Shown here: piece by piece, positions 22,264 through 32,430 of the stretch
Position numbering within the stretch: position 1 is the stretch's first letter
How the letters are laid out: each line of letters opens with the position of its first letter
Origin: Brienomyrus brachyistius
Taxonomy: Eukaryota; Chordata; Actinopteri; Osteoglossiformes; Mormyridae
Reading direction: 5' to 3'
Length of the DNA stretch: 64,000 bases
NCBI RefSeq assembly: GCF_023856365.1
Contig: NW_026042410.1
Location: 62,001-126,000 of the forward strand
The notes under the pieces: generated by a model
The model's input: the letters and a program-made list of their open reading frames with translations, nothing else
Database searches by the model: none
What the model was told of the DNA's origin: nothing
Made by a program: the position numbers and the translations under genes

Positions 22264-22825
22264 ATTATAGTTAATGAGGTGTCAAGATCTTGTCTCTGAT
22301 CCACACACTAGGCCTACCATTCAAAAGTTTTAATTATGAAAATGAAATGTTTTTGTTTTGTGAGGTGCTTGTTCATGTATGATGATGTAGTGGCTGCTCT
22401 GTTTGACCGTGGTAAACCTTTTCACAAACAATATAAGTGAAGAAGTATGACATTAGATCTAAGGACCAGAGTATAATAAAGTTAAATAAAATCCATCAAA
22501 AACACTTACTCAGTGGAGATTCCAATGTAGTAGGCAGACAACTTTATGGCTTTAATAATGAGTGTATTTAGCAGCTACAAGGACAAAAGATATTATAAAC
22601 CTCTCCATTTTAATGCTAATTTAATAAACATTAACAGATAGCACTTAAGGTGGTTTCGCCTATAGTCTGCTAACACTAACCCGAGAACTAATATCTGAGG
22701 AGCGTTCTTCCCAGGATTTGAATTTATTAAATTGGCTTTGTGATGTTGTATTAAGAAATTTTATTCACAATGCAATTTACCGTACATTGGCCCATTCTTT
22801 TATATACGGTAAGACGAAGCGGGAA
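22264..22825. other. no gene recognised
   Basis: AT-rich intergenic DNA upstream of the integrase-core pseudogene; no coding or repeat signal I can name. Confidence 0.3.
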
Positions 22826-23025
22826 ATTCGAGCGAGCGAGTGCTGTGCAGACGCGAGCGCGTAGAGGGGATGGGTTTTCAGCACTCGAGCACACGCACGC
22901 GCGTGGTTCGACTTTTGGCCCTAATTTAACGGCGAGCGAGTGAGTGAGTGCTGTGCAATCGCGAGCGCGTAGAGAGCATGGATTTTCTGTTTTTATGCGC
23001 ACGACTTTTGGCACTAATTTAACGC
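22826..23025. repeat. two-unit GC-rich tandem repeat
   Basis: Two diverged units of about 100 bp, each with GAGCGAG...GTGCTGTGCA...GCGAGCGCGTAGAG, then CGACTTTTGGC and CTAATTTAACG. CpG-rich compared with the surroundings. Confidence 0.65.
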
Positions 23026-23152
23026 CATAGAAATGTGTGTTTAAAAGGGGAGGAGATCGGGTTGCAGCGCTGGTGTGAGCGGTTTCTCCGGGCAGTTCGC
23101 TCGAGGCTAACGTGGCTTTGGGAACGTGGTGTACCCGTCACCCATGCCAGGG

Positions 23153-23277
23153 AAGAAATCAAAACCGAAATGCTAGGAATATGGACTTCATCTTACGTCA
23201 AGCGTTTTCCCCTCCATTGACGCCCATAAAGAAAAGGCTTAAAGTCCATATTCCTAGCATTTCGGTTTTGATTTCTT
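23153..23277. repeat. perfect 36-bp inverted repeat with 53-nt loop
   Basis: Arm 23153-23188 (AAGAAATCAAAACCGAAATG and 16 more bases) is the exact reverse complement of 23242-23277. The loop is 23189-23241 and has further partial pairing (AAGCGTTTTCC against GAAAAGGCTT). A consensus splice donor CAG/GTAAGT follows at 23280-23288. Confidence 0.9.
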
Positions 23278-23329
23278 GTCAGGTAAGTCTTTATGGCCAG
23301 ATACATTCGCGAGAAATTTGGTGATTTGT

Positions 23330-23976
23330 GGTGACTGTTTTAATACATTAAGTTGCGTTACGCATTTTCACATTAAGCGTTTTAGAATGTCCCGTGGCAG
23401 GTATCCCCTTCTATTGCCCTAGGGAGGGTTGTAACCCTCGTCTGTATATTAATAAAGAATAATCCTTCTATTCCTGTCTCATGTATCTGGACCTCCCCAG
23501 CAATTTAACGAAATTTGGTGGCAGCGGTTACAAGTGAACCCGTTTAAGTTTAGCGCTCATACTTCCGTCCATATGTTTAAGACCCACCTTGGCTGACTTA
23601 GCTGACATGTCCTGATTTCATAATCTTCAAATTTGTAATCTTTTCTCCTTCATCTAACTCCATGTTTTTAACTTCTTGTCATTTTCTTGCCGTTTGACTC
23701 ATAGAAAATTATCAGACTTAAATGACACGTCAGCCTGTGCAGACAGCGATTTCAATGTTTTAATAAATTGGCCAGCAGGTGGGGGCAGTGCTCAATTTCA
23801 TTAATGCCATTCAGAAAACTTTCAGGCTTTATGTCTTAATGAACAGCCTAGAAAAGGACAAAGCATTATATTACTGATGCATACAGCAGATCCCCAACTC
23901 AGGCTGTGTTGCATATTCTTAACAGTGCTACAGTATGTTCACACAGCCAGTACAAACAAACTTGCAAGATCTAGAC
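23330..23976. other. no gene; possible LTR end
   Basis: AATAAAGAATAATCC (about 23451) followed by AATTTGGTGGCAGCGGTTA (about 23512) resembles the U5 end and primer-binding region of an LTR element. CCAGCAGGTGGGGG at 23772-23785 fits the CTCF core at 13 of 14 positions. Confidence 0.3.
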
Positions 23977-24281
23977 GAGGGGTCACCAACCTTTTTAAAA
24001 CGGAGAGCTACTTCACGGGTACTGAGCCATACGAAGTTTGATATCAGTTTTAAACGCCCTCCTAAACATGTCTAAACTTCATGCATGATAAACATGTTTT
24101 AAATGCTTTTTTATATTCAATTTCAAATCTATATAAATGCAAATGTGATAGATTAGAAACAGGACAAAATAAAATTTTAGATGATGTTCGCTGGTGAGTT
24201 GTGCTATTTTATAGAACAGGTCCACGGGCAACTCATGTGGTCATTGGGGGCATCCTTGGGGCACCATGTTGGTGACCCCTT
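23977..24281. mobile_element. 305-bp hAT MITE
   Basis: Ends GAGGGGTCACCAACCTTTTT and CATGTTGGTGACCCCTT form a 13-bp inverted repeat (GGGGTCACCAAC) with altered terminal bases. Flanked by an exact 8-bp duplication ATCTAGAC (23969-23976 and 24282-24289). Confidence 0.85.
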
Positions 24282-24379
24282 ATCTAGACCTACCACATCA
24301 GGTAGGAAGGTGCCTATTTCTACCAACTATTCAGACCATCAGACCCAAACCATACATTCAGTCATGCACAGGCACTCCA

Positions 24380-24720
24380 CCAGAGGGCTCTACATTCTGT
24401 CCTACATCTGCTCACCTGTTAGACCCACACTCAGTCTCCATCCTGATTTCTACCTACTACTCGGACTATCTCACCAAAACCAGTCCTGTGGCCTGTTCTA
24501 TGAAGCGGGGTTACTGGCTTATTGGGGAAACTTGTCGGATTTCTTGATCGGGACCTTCAACTGCTCTGCCATAGAGAGCATCCTAACATGCTGCCTTACG
24601 GTCTGGTATGCGGGCTGCTGGTGGCCTCCTACCGCTCTGCCATAGAGAGCATCCTAACATACGGCCTTACGGTGTGGTATTCGGGCTGCTGGTGGCCTCT
24701 ATGACTTTTTTTGTAGACAG
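24380..24720 (+). mobile_element. Rex1-like LINE fragment with a 71-bp tandem duplication
   Basis: The frame reads SAIESILTCCLTVWYAGC and, after a shift, SAIESILTYGLTVWYSGC, matching the C-terminal (Y)RSxxESILTxxxTVWYGxC motif of Rex1-like LINEs. The two copies of TGCCATAGAGAGCATCCTAA lie 71 bp apart (24562 and 24633). Confidence 0.6.
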
Positions 24721-25039
24721 TCCATCTGTGTGGTGCTGTTTGCACGAATTGTTTTGGGAAATGCACTTACAGTTTTGCAGATGTTAAGGGTGATTCCAGA
24801 AATGCATCAAAGCAACTGAGGAACTGCAATGTCACTGTACAGTTACTTATAATGGGCGCCAATGTAATGTGTAGAGTGGCAAATAAACTGATTCACCATT
24901 TACTCTCATGTACATCACTTAAAATGCTTGTTTTAAATGCAAATGTGTGAATGTAAATCTAAGCAGTAAAGCTACAATTTACATTCTGTTTGCATGGTGG
25001 AAAGAACATTTAATCTGCCTTTTAAGTGTGATTAGAAGA

Positions 25040-25262
25040 TCTAATGCCTGTGTGCTTGTAATAAGATGGTCGCTGGTTCAAACCCAGCCACAGCACATCT
25101 CTGCGTCCTTGAGCGAGGCCCTTAACCCCCAGCTCACTGGGCATCACTATGGGTGGCTGCCCTTCGCAGACAACTTACTCTGTTTACTCTAAAAAAAAGA
25201 GAGCAAGTTGAGAGAGAAGTTAAGACAATTTCTCCACAGGGACCAATAAAGTATCAATTATT
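25040..25262 (+). mobile_element. second tRNA-derived SINE family, copy 1
   Basis: Contains a B-box-like GGTTCAAACCC, the body CCTTGAGCGAGGCCCTTAAC and the LINE-like tail CACAGGGACCAATAAAGT. Same family as 41655-41860. Confidence 0.7.
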
Positions 25263-25646
25263 ATTACTGTATGAGAGACTGTCTAATATCAGATAGATAA
25301 CAGACTCATACTGTGCTGAGCTTGTCTGAGAGAGATGATTAGCAAATGCTCTCCCACAGTATCTCAGCACTCTGTACAAAGAACTTTATATGCTCAGTAT
25401 CTGCTCCTGTTTATCTAATTGTTCTCATTTTAACTGGATGTTAAGGAGTAAATTAATAAACGTCATGTAAGTGCACATTAAAATGCTTTTTCACTGTTAC
25501 TTAAGTTCCCATGTGAACAGCCAATCAGATCAGCCTGATGTGTGTCTCTCTGTTTCCTCTCTGTTTCCTGCCCTTTCATCCCGACCACGACCATGATCTC
25601 TCACTTAGCAGCAGAGCAGTTTATTCTAAACAGTGGAAGCACAAAA
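25263..25646 (+). promoter_or_regulatory. upstream region and 5' UTR of the NITR gene
   Basis: About 380 bp between a SINE and the NITR start codon. It holds a CTCTCTGTTTCCTCTCTGTTTCC pyrimidine repeat (about 25547, in two halves), which includes TTCC cores usable by ETS-type factors. No TATA box is obvious. Confidence 0.3.
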
Positions 25647-26366
25647 ATGTTCAGACTCTTTGGTCTTCTCATTTTCATTAGTAAGGCCCTATAATATAAA
25701 TTATTTTGGGATTTTAATATTTTCATTTATCTGTATGATGTGATCAGTGGAATTTGGCCATTTAATCTGCATCATAGTTAATAGTTATTTAGATTACTAT
25801 TATATGTCTTATTTGATTATGATTTTTTTTGTTTTTCTGTTTTTGCAGACACTGCACTGACTACAGATGTTGTTCAGCCCAGTCACCTGATGAGGGTTCA
25901 GCTTGGAGACAGTGTGACCCTGACATGCTTCTGTCAAGGAGAAACAACTTTTGTTACTTTGTTTAAGCAAGCTGTTGGTCGGAAGCCCCAGCCCATGGCG
26001 AAAGCACTTCTCTACGTACCTGGTGAATTTTACAAGGAATATAAAAGCATAAAACGTTACTCCTTACTGAATGCAGAGGGGAGTTTTAACCTCACTATTT
26101 CTAACGTGGAGCCGTCAGATTCTGCAGTGTATTATTGTGCTGCTGTGTTTCTTCATGAGGTCACCTTCGGGAATGGAACCTTTGTCATAATCACAGGTAA
26201 ATGAGATTCCAACTATTTTCATATTTGCTTTATTATAATGTCAGTAAGATTATTCCCTGCAAAATAATTTTGACAGTTTAGTTGTTTGTCAATATAAAAT
26301 TAGCAAAGATACCTTATTGTCTGCTTTGTTCCATAAATGTTTTTCTAAACATCAAACAAAAATCAT

Positions 26367-26397
<31 letters not shown>

Positions 26398-29300
26398 ACA
26401 ATTTGTTGCATTTTGCTTGCTGTCAGCCAAAAGCCTAACCTTCTCTTTATACAGATGTTAATGTTACACATTGCAGCCTCTTTAAAACAAATAACATAAA
26501 AAAATGTTTGAGTTGTTATATACAGTATAGGACTGTGCAAAAATCTTAAGCAACAAAAGAAAATTATTTTTGACGTTATTTATCTGAGCAGTCAGTGTGT
26601 ATTCACTCTGAAAAAAAAAATGCATGATTTAACATATGAACTAGGGATGTGCACCATTCAGAACTGATTTGAGAATGAAATTCTCAAATACGTATCCTAA
26701 AATTCAGGATTTTGAATACATATATGAACTTGAATTTCAGTTCATTTTGTTAATCTGAATTACATTTGAATTGTGGTTGAAAGCAGGTTGTGGCATTGAA
26801 ATTTATATTTGAATTTAAAGAAGAAGAACGAAAAAGGGTTTGGATTCAAATTCAAGTTCATATACGTACTGTAGGTGTAGCTTTTAACTAAAATATGAAC
26901 TTTAATTTAAATATGAATTATACATAAACACATTAACATTGTTATACATCATTGTTATAAAAATGTCGTTTTGTAAAGAATGAAATAATGCAACATTTGA
27001 AGTGTCACCTAAAATAATAATTATACTGTCATTTTGTGCACCATGGTGGATCTGCTCATAGGAAGAGCTGAGTGTCTCTCCTTAAAAGTCAGTGTTGGCT
27101 GCAGTGACGGCAGTTTCTAACCTAAGAAACGTCCCAAACACTTTTCCTGCATCAAAAGTCAAACTAGTCCCTATTCCTGCCATGAAAGGTTCACATAATG
27201 TCACCGATACCTGAACCAACCATGTTTATCAGAGGATGCCAACCCTTTGGCTGCAGCTTTCTCTGCACACGCTGAGAGAGTCTTCAGTGTAGCAGGAAAA
27301 GATTTCAGGCCAGAAGATTGCAAATTAAATCATGAAACCTTTGAAGATATTATGCTGAATAAATGTAATAATAATGAAAAATTAGCAATGTGTATTGGAA
27401 TAAAGCATAATTGTATTTGCCATGACGTTTTGCTTTTCGCTGTAGTGCTATGGTTGAACGGAAAAACTTACTTTTGTGTGCATAAGAAAATAAATAGGAG
27501 GAACTACGAAACCAAGTAATTCCTTTTACTATGTATACTTTTTCTTTAATGTTAAAAGATAGACAAACTAGTAATGGGCAAACAGCTCTTCGGCTCTTGA
27601 ATTAAATTATGCAGGTACTACAGCAAAATGCTCAAAAATACCAAAACACATCAAGAGCTAAATATGCAAAAACAATAAATACCTTCCTGTGGAAAAGGGG
27701 CAACATAAACCAAATGTAAAGTCACGAAAATCATGAAAATATAAAGTACACTTTACACACTTCATTTCTTTGAATTGAAATTAATTATATTCATCTACCT
27801 TCATACATTAATACAAGACATTATATGATTATAATGTTTGTTATTATCATATAATTTTTATTTAGGTATTATGTAGGTGCAGTTAATGTATAGTGTTACC
27901 TGATATATACTAATAAGCAGTAATACAATAAAAAGAGAGAAGAATGTCAGCTGTTCTCCAAGAAGTTACTGATTTCTTGGATGGCTAGAAGAACATCGAT
28001 TCAGTTCCCAAAAATCTGTAAGAACAATTTTTGAGGATCTGTATTTTCCATTGTTATTCTCAAAGGGCTGTCATCATGACTATTTTGCTTTTCAGGTAAA
28101 GACTCCAACAGCAGGACTGTGGTACAGCAGCCTGTGTCTGACACATTGCAGCCAGGAGACTCTGTGAGCCTGCAGTGTACGATAGAGACTGGGAGCTGTG
28201 CAGGAGAACACAGTGTTTACTGGTTCAGACATGGATCAGGAGAATCCCTTCCTGGAGTCATTTACAGCCATGGAAACAGCAGTGATGAGTGTGAGAAGAG
28301 CCCTGAGGCTGGATCTCCTACACGGAGCTGCGTCTACAGCCTCCCCAAGGGGAACCTCAGCCTCTCCGATGCTGGGACTTACTACTGCGCTGTGGCCATG
28401 TGTGGGGAGATGCTGTTTGGGAACGGCACATAGCTGGATATAGATGGTAACACCCAGTGTGGGGAGATGCTGTTTGGGAACGGCACACAGCTGGATATAG
28501 ATGGTAGCACCCAGTGTGGAGAGTATATCTGCTTCAAAGTTTTATTTAGCTTATTCTGCTATTAAGACATTTATTTCTTTTTTTAATGTAATGAATTTTC
28601 TAATTTAAGTGCTTAAATTAAATTACACAGATGTTAATTTAATAATTATCCATCCATCCATCCATTTTCCAAACCGCTTATCCTATTGGGTCGCGGGGGG
28701 TCCGGAGCCTAATTTAATAATTATTTCAAATATTAATATCCATCCATCCATCCATTTTCCAAACCGCTTATCCTATTGGGTCGCGGGGGGTCCGGAGCCT
28801 AATTTAATAATTATTTCAAATATTAATATAAATTGTTAAAATGCAAAATACTAGAAGTTCATGTTAAAAATGGACTATTTACAAAACAACTGCTGTAATG
28901 TGTTATCGATTTGATCTTTAACTAATGTAATGTAAGCAAATGGGAAATGTGTCTCTATATCATTATGCTGAAATCTATCTCTTTGTTACAGGCTTTCAGA
29001 AGCTGCTGGATCCTCTTCACTCTGGCTTGCTGATAGTTTTATCTTGCAGCATTATTCTGAACGTTGCTCTCATTTGTATAAGATGTAAACTGACCTGTAC
29101 ACACTGTGCAGGTACGCTGCCCGGCTTTATGCACTCAGAAGGACAAAATGTAGATTTTAACAAATTATAGAAATATAAAATTGTTTTATGATAGATAACA
29201 TTTTCATATTAAAACCACTCTTGCAGGTAATACAGTTTTAAAATCCATTATTAAATCTCACCTTATTTATATAAACCTTTTTGTACTGTAAGATTTACAT

Positions 29301-29927
29301 TTTTGTATTATATCTTTCATATTTTGCAAAATCTATTGAAATATACATGTTGCAATAAGTTGCATATCAATAACTTTTATTACCAAGATCTCCTTTATAG
29401 CAATTTTATTATATATGATATATGAGAACAAATGACACGTATCCAAACATGCACACTTAAATTGACAGAAGTCATTTTTACTTTCATTTTTGAGACAAAA
29501 AGGATGTTGATTGCTTGAAAATTCGGAATGTTATCTGACCACGGTATGATACCGTGCGAAATTAAATAATATATTGATGTGTTATATATTTTAAACAGAT
29601 GAAAAGAACAGTGATATATCAAAAGTGGAATGGTCACGCAAGCAAGTATGTAATAAATATTTCAAATTACAAATCGTCAGTAAAACAAATGAACCTCAGA
29701 CTGATTTCCATCCTGGGATCAGCATTTTAAGTGCTATTTGTGAAAATAGGTAATAGCAAACCGATTTGATCCATCCAATTCTGCCATCTTTGTCTCCACA
29801 GTGCCATGACGAGGACACACTGAATTACGCTGCCCTGAACCTTAAGAAGCCAAAACCCAGGAGACAGAAGAAAGACGGGAATAATGACACTCTGTATTCT
29901 GACCTCCGCTACAGAGATTATGAATAA
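25647..29927 (+). CDS. nitr: novel immune-type receptor (NITR), two Ig domains with ITIM tail; exon 3 has a stop
   Basis: Six exons: 25647-25680, 25849-26196, 28096-28446, 28992-29111, 29599-29645 and 29802-29927. All borders are GT/AG and phases agree. The full frame would be about 341 residues: signal peptide, V-type Ig, I-type Ig, transmembrane helix, basic cytoplasmic tail. Both Ig domains end in J-like FGNGT. The tail has LNYAAL, a good ITIM, and TLYSDL, which is ITSM-like. NITRs are teleost cell-surface receptors of cytotoxic-type cells, and ITIM forms inhibit through SHP phosphatases. A TAG at codon 240 (28431-28433) would end the protein before the membrane segment. In the V domain the core Trp is Leu (TTG for TGG). 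So the gene is either a recent pseudogene, encodes a truncated receptor, or carries assembly errors. Confidence 0.88.
25849..26196 (+). CDS. nitr: NITR exon 2: V-type Ig domain with J-like end
   Basis: Reads GDSVTLTCFCQG at the first Cys, TLFKQAVGRKPQPMAKALL where VWFKQ is usual, and DSAVYYCAAVF at the second Cys. It ends FGNGTFVIITG before a GTAAAT donor. The J-like sequence is germline-joined, as known for NITRs. The Leu in place of the core Trp is a single TGG to TTG change. Confidence 0.88.
26367..26396 (+). repeat. (ATT)n microsatellite in NITR intron 2
   Basis: About ten ATT units. Confidence 0.8.
26515..27235. other. NITR intron 2 with transposon fragments
   Basis: GGACTGTGCAAAAATCTTAA (26530) resembles a Tc1/mariner terminus. 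From about 26640 alternating GAATTTCAGTTCA/TTTGAATT-like stretches form a decayed AT-rich repeat. No gene. Confidence 0.35.
27236..27420 (+). mobile_element. hAT transposase C-terminal remnant in NITR intron 2
   Basis: The frame reads NPLAAAFSAHAERVFSVAGK followed by CKLNHETFEDIMLNKCNN. This is the hAT dimerisation motif (SAxxERVFSxAG...L...F..I..N). Only the C-terminus is left. Confidence 0.8.
27520..28095. other. NITR intron 2, no feature recognised
   Basis: AT-rich, ending in the CTTTTCAG acceptor of exon 3. Confidence 0.4.
28096..28446 (+). CDS. nitr: NITR exon 3: I-type Ig domain, J-like end with TAG
   Basis: Reads GDSVSLQCTIETGSCAGEHS, VYWFRHGSGESLPG, DECEKSPEAG, SCVYSLPKGNLSLSDAGTYY and then CAVAMCGEMLFGNGT. 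The six Cys are typical of NITR I domains. The next codon is TAG, followed by LDID and a GTAACA donor. The duplicate unit just downstream has CAG at that position. Confidence 0.88.
28400..28513 (+). repeat. 57-bp tandem duplication of the J-like segment and donor site
   Basis: Unit 1 (28400-28456) and unit 2 (28457-28513) differ at two bases: TAG/CAG in the J-like codon and GTAAC/GTAGC at the donor. The period is 19 codons, so both units stay in frame, and each carries its own FGNGT motif and splice donor. A third partial start follows at 28514. Confidence 0.9.
28638..28827 (-). repeat. 5'-truncated SINE, tandemly duplicated with its target duplication
   Basis: Two copies (period 90 bp) of the CATC tail plus TTTTCCAAACCGCTTATCCT and TCCGGAGCCT. 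The first is flanked by AATTTAATAATTA on both sides (28636-28648 region and 28711-28723), a target duplication. The second copy repeats SINE and duplication together. In NITR intron 3. Confidence 0.88.
28992..29111 (+). CDS. nitr: NITR exon 4: stalk and transmembrane segment
   Basis: Reads FQKLLDPLHS, then the hydrophobic GLLIVLSCSIILNVALICI and then RCKLTCTHC. The TM helix carries no charged residue and is followed by basic residues, as in ITIM-type NITRs. Confidence 0.85.
29599..29927 (+). CDS. nitr: NITR exons 5-6: cytoplasmic tail with ITIM
   Basis: Exon 5 (29599-29645) reads DEKNSDISKVEWSRKQ. Exon 6 (29802-29927) has EDTLNYAALNLKKPK and NDTLYSDLRYRDYE before TAA. LNYAAL matches the ITIM consensus; TLYSDL is close to an ITSM but has Leu at the last position. 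Confidence 0.85.
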
Positions 29928-30320
29928 AGATGCTTCTCATTCATGTCAGTCACACAGAGTGTTCAGGGTGTAGCTTTAATAATGTTCAGAGGAGGGCAGG
30001 GGAGCCAGTGCTTCTGAGACTGAATCACGGGATTTTACGGAGCACCGGTGCTGAGTTTGGTGTCAGTGTGTTTGGGGCGCATTTTTACTGGAAGTGCAAA
30101 TGTTCAAGCCAGACTGGGGGCTGAGGGAGGGGGAGAGGGGAGCCACAGAGATTATTTCTTCATGGCATGGGGGGGAATAAGCGGCTTTAATGTTGTGGAA
30201 AGGCTGAGTTGCTGCAATCAGTTCTTTGATGTCACACATGCTTACTTGTCTCCCTTGTGTACCATGCTGAATGGTTTGGGGCAAACGCACAGGGACTGAT
30301 CGATTATATTAAACAGATGA
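29928..30320 (+). promoter_or_regulatory. nitr: NITR 3' UTR
   Basis: ATTAAA at about 30307 is a plausible poly(A) signal. Nothing else is recognised. Confidence 0.4.
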
Positions 30321-30513
30321 AAGAAACTGAATGAAAATTTCAAGTGTTCTTAAATTACGTTTTTCATTTAATTGTGTGTTCTGGATGTATTTTTGAGTAT
30401 ATACATGTACCTGTATATGTACCTGTATATATACCTGTGTCGTTAATAACGATGTGGATAATTAAGAAAGAGGAGTTTTGTTTCTTGCTCCCTGTCTTGT
30501 TACTTGGCTCACA

Positions 30514-30622
30514 AACATACACACACATAGACACACACACAAACATACACAGACACACAAACACACACACACATAGACACACACACACACAAACACACAT
30601 GCACACATGCACACACACACAC
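30514..30622 (+). repeat. (CA)n compound microsatellite
   Basis: Interrupted ACACAC run with ATAG and AAAC interruptions. ORFs rich in Val/Cys or Thr/His here are artefacts. Confidence 0.9.
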
Positions 30623-30639
30623 TGCTACGGCTCTGTAAG

Positions 30640-31600
30640 AACACTACCATGCTCTTTTGTGTGAGTGGGGTGGGGGGTGTTAAATAAGATGAAAATGACA
30701 ATGGCTGTACTTTTGTTATGTCAGTTGTGTTTCTATAGTCATTGTATCATATTCCACAAGCTTTTTATTCTACAAGATGTACAAGCCAGTCAGTGTATTC
30801 AGTGGGGTGTTCAGGAGTCATTAGGTTCTGAAAAATGTCTTGCATTTAAAACATAATGTACTTTTGAATACTTAAGTATTTTTAGATGCAAATACTCCAG
30901 TACTTTAACTGAAGTAAAAAATTAACTGAAAAACTTTGAGTATTATTTGACGAGGAGTATCTATACTTAACTCAAGTAGTGAAGTTGTGTACTTTGTCCA
31001 CCTCTGTCCAAAAGTGACATACAGCTGTAAGCTGTTTGGGTTTGTTTGTCTGCTGAGTGCTTCTCTGCAGTGCTGCAGATGTTTCCACTGGTTAGATGCA
31101 GCTCAGGAAGACTGACCCACTGACTGCACTGTGCTGGACTCACTTTGCAAAGAGTAAAAACCACACAGACAGAACAATATCTGCTTCTTGTAAGACCCTG
31201 TTTCCTCTCTACCTCACCCAGGTCACGCTTTCAAGTATTCAGCCTAAGTTATTTTATCCAAACAAGCCACCATTATTATTCATGCAGCTGGACATTTGAC
31301 TGGAGCACATGATTGCTACATATCACTACTGTACATGGAACGGAATGTACAGTTTTCACAACAGAACTTTAGAAAAGCAAAATTCTCATCAGTCCACATC
31401 TCTAACCACCACACATCCTAGGGCTCCCATTTATAATGGTACATTTTTGTTTTATTCACATTCTTTTTCATCACACAGATAAACACCATCCATTAATCTT
31501 ACAGCATGTATCCTGGTCAGGGTGATGGGGACGACACCACCTATATCGAGTGTGATTTAAGGCCAAGACCTTAAAAGGGAGAGTCAAGACTGAGGCTTGT
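30640..31600. other. no gene; MITE end and SINE remnant
   Basis: About 30850-31008 reads GAATACTTAAGTA... to TACTTTGTCCACCTCTG, the usual end of a fish hAT MITE (CAGAGGTGGACAAAGTACAC on the other strand). At 31487-31550 CCATCCATTAATC...CCTGGTCAGGG is an old SINE 3' piece. Confidence 0.45.
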
Positions 31601-31619
31601 TACAAGAGCAGTGGGGCAC

Positions 31620-32430
31620 AAAACAACAAACAACATCATTATGAATGTAAAAGAAATGGATGTATATATAAATATAGGGTAATAATAGAAACAAAAAATA
31701 AGAATATATTACATACAGAGGAATATTATAGGAATATTAAAATTAACTTATACACAATCCTTAACTTATACACAATCCTATTGCATGTAACATTATTGCT
31801 CATGTGCCAGATATTAGCCTCCCAAAGGAAGCTGCCACATAGGGCATAATGCACTGGCTCAATGCAACACTGCACATCAGTGAATAAGGAGGAACAATAT
31901 TGCAGATCAGCAGCAGATAGAAACTGTATCAGAAGACAGTGAACAGGGGAAAAGTTCAATGAGCAGAGTGCAGATTATAAAGCCTGACTGCTGTGGGGCC
32001 CAATGACCTGCGGTACCGTTCTGTCACACGCCGGGTGTCTGAGTCTCTTACTGAAGGAGCTGCCCTTACGGGCCTCCATAGTCTGCTGGGGGGGTGAGAG
32101 GTGTCACATAAAATTGATGACAGCCTTGTTATCAGCCTGCTCTCATCCATCTACTCTACAGTGCCAAGGGACGCTCCTCCCTGATGATGAGAGGAGTCTA
32201 AGCATGTGGACATTTGGGATAATGTGAGTTCAGAACTGGATGGTCAGCTGTACGACTTCCAGTCTGTAGGCAGACTCATCACCTTCAGTTATGATGGCAA
32301 ACACAGTAGTATCACCTGCAAAATTCAGGATCTTCACTGGAGCAGCAGTGATTTGTGTAGAAATTGAAGAGAAGAGGGAGAGCACAGAGCCTGGAGGAGC
32401 TCAGTGCTGAGGGTCAGCGTGTCTGATGTG
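31620..32430 (-). mobile_element. Rex1-like LINE fragment
   Basis: The minus strand reads VKILNFAGDTTVFAIITEGD, the reverse-transcriptase palm motif with Gly for the first catalytic Asp, followed by AYRLEVVQL. Further on it has TERYRRSLGPTAVRLYN, a LINE C-terminal motif. Frames are broken. Confidence 0.65.

Noticed and set aside
23153..23277. A microRNA precursor
   Set aside because: A perfect 36-bp stem with a 53-nt loop is unlike a normal pre-miRNA; without small-RNA data no such call is justified.
30364..30701. Cys/Val-rich ORFs
   Set aside because: Translation of a CA microsatellite.
31500..31570. ITIM-bearing receptor exon, from DDTTYIECDLRP
   Set aside because: The bases match a decayed SINE 3' body (CCATCC...CCTGGTCAGGG), so the tyrosine motif is chance.
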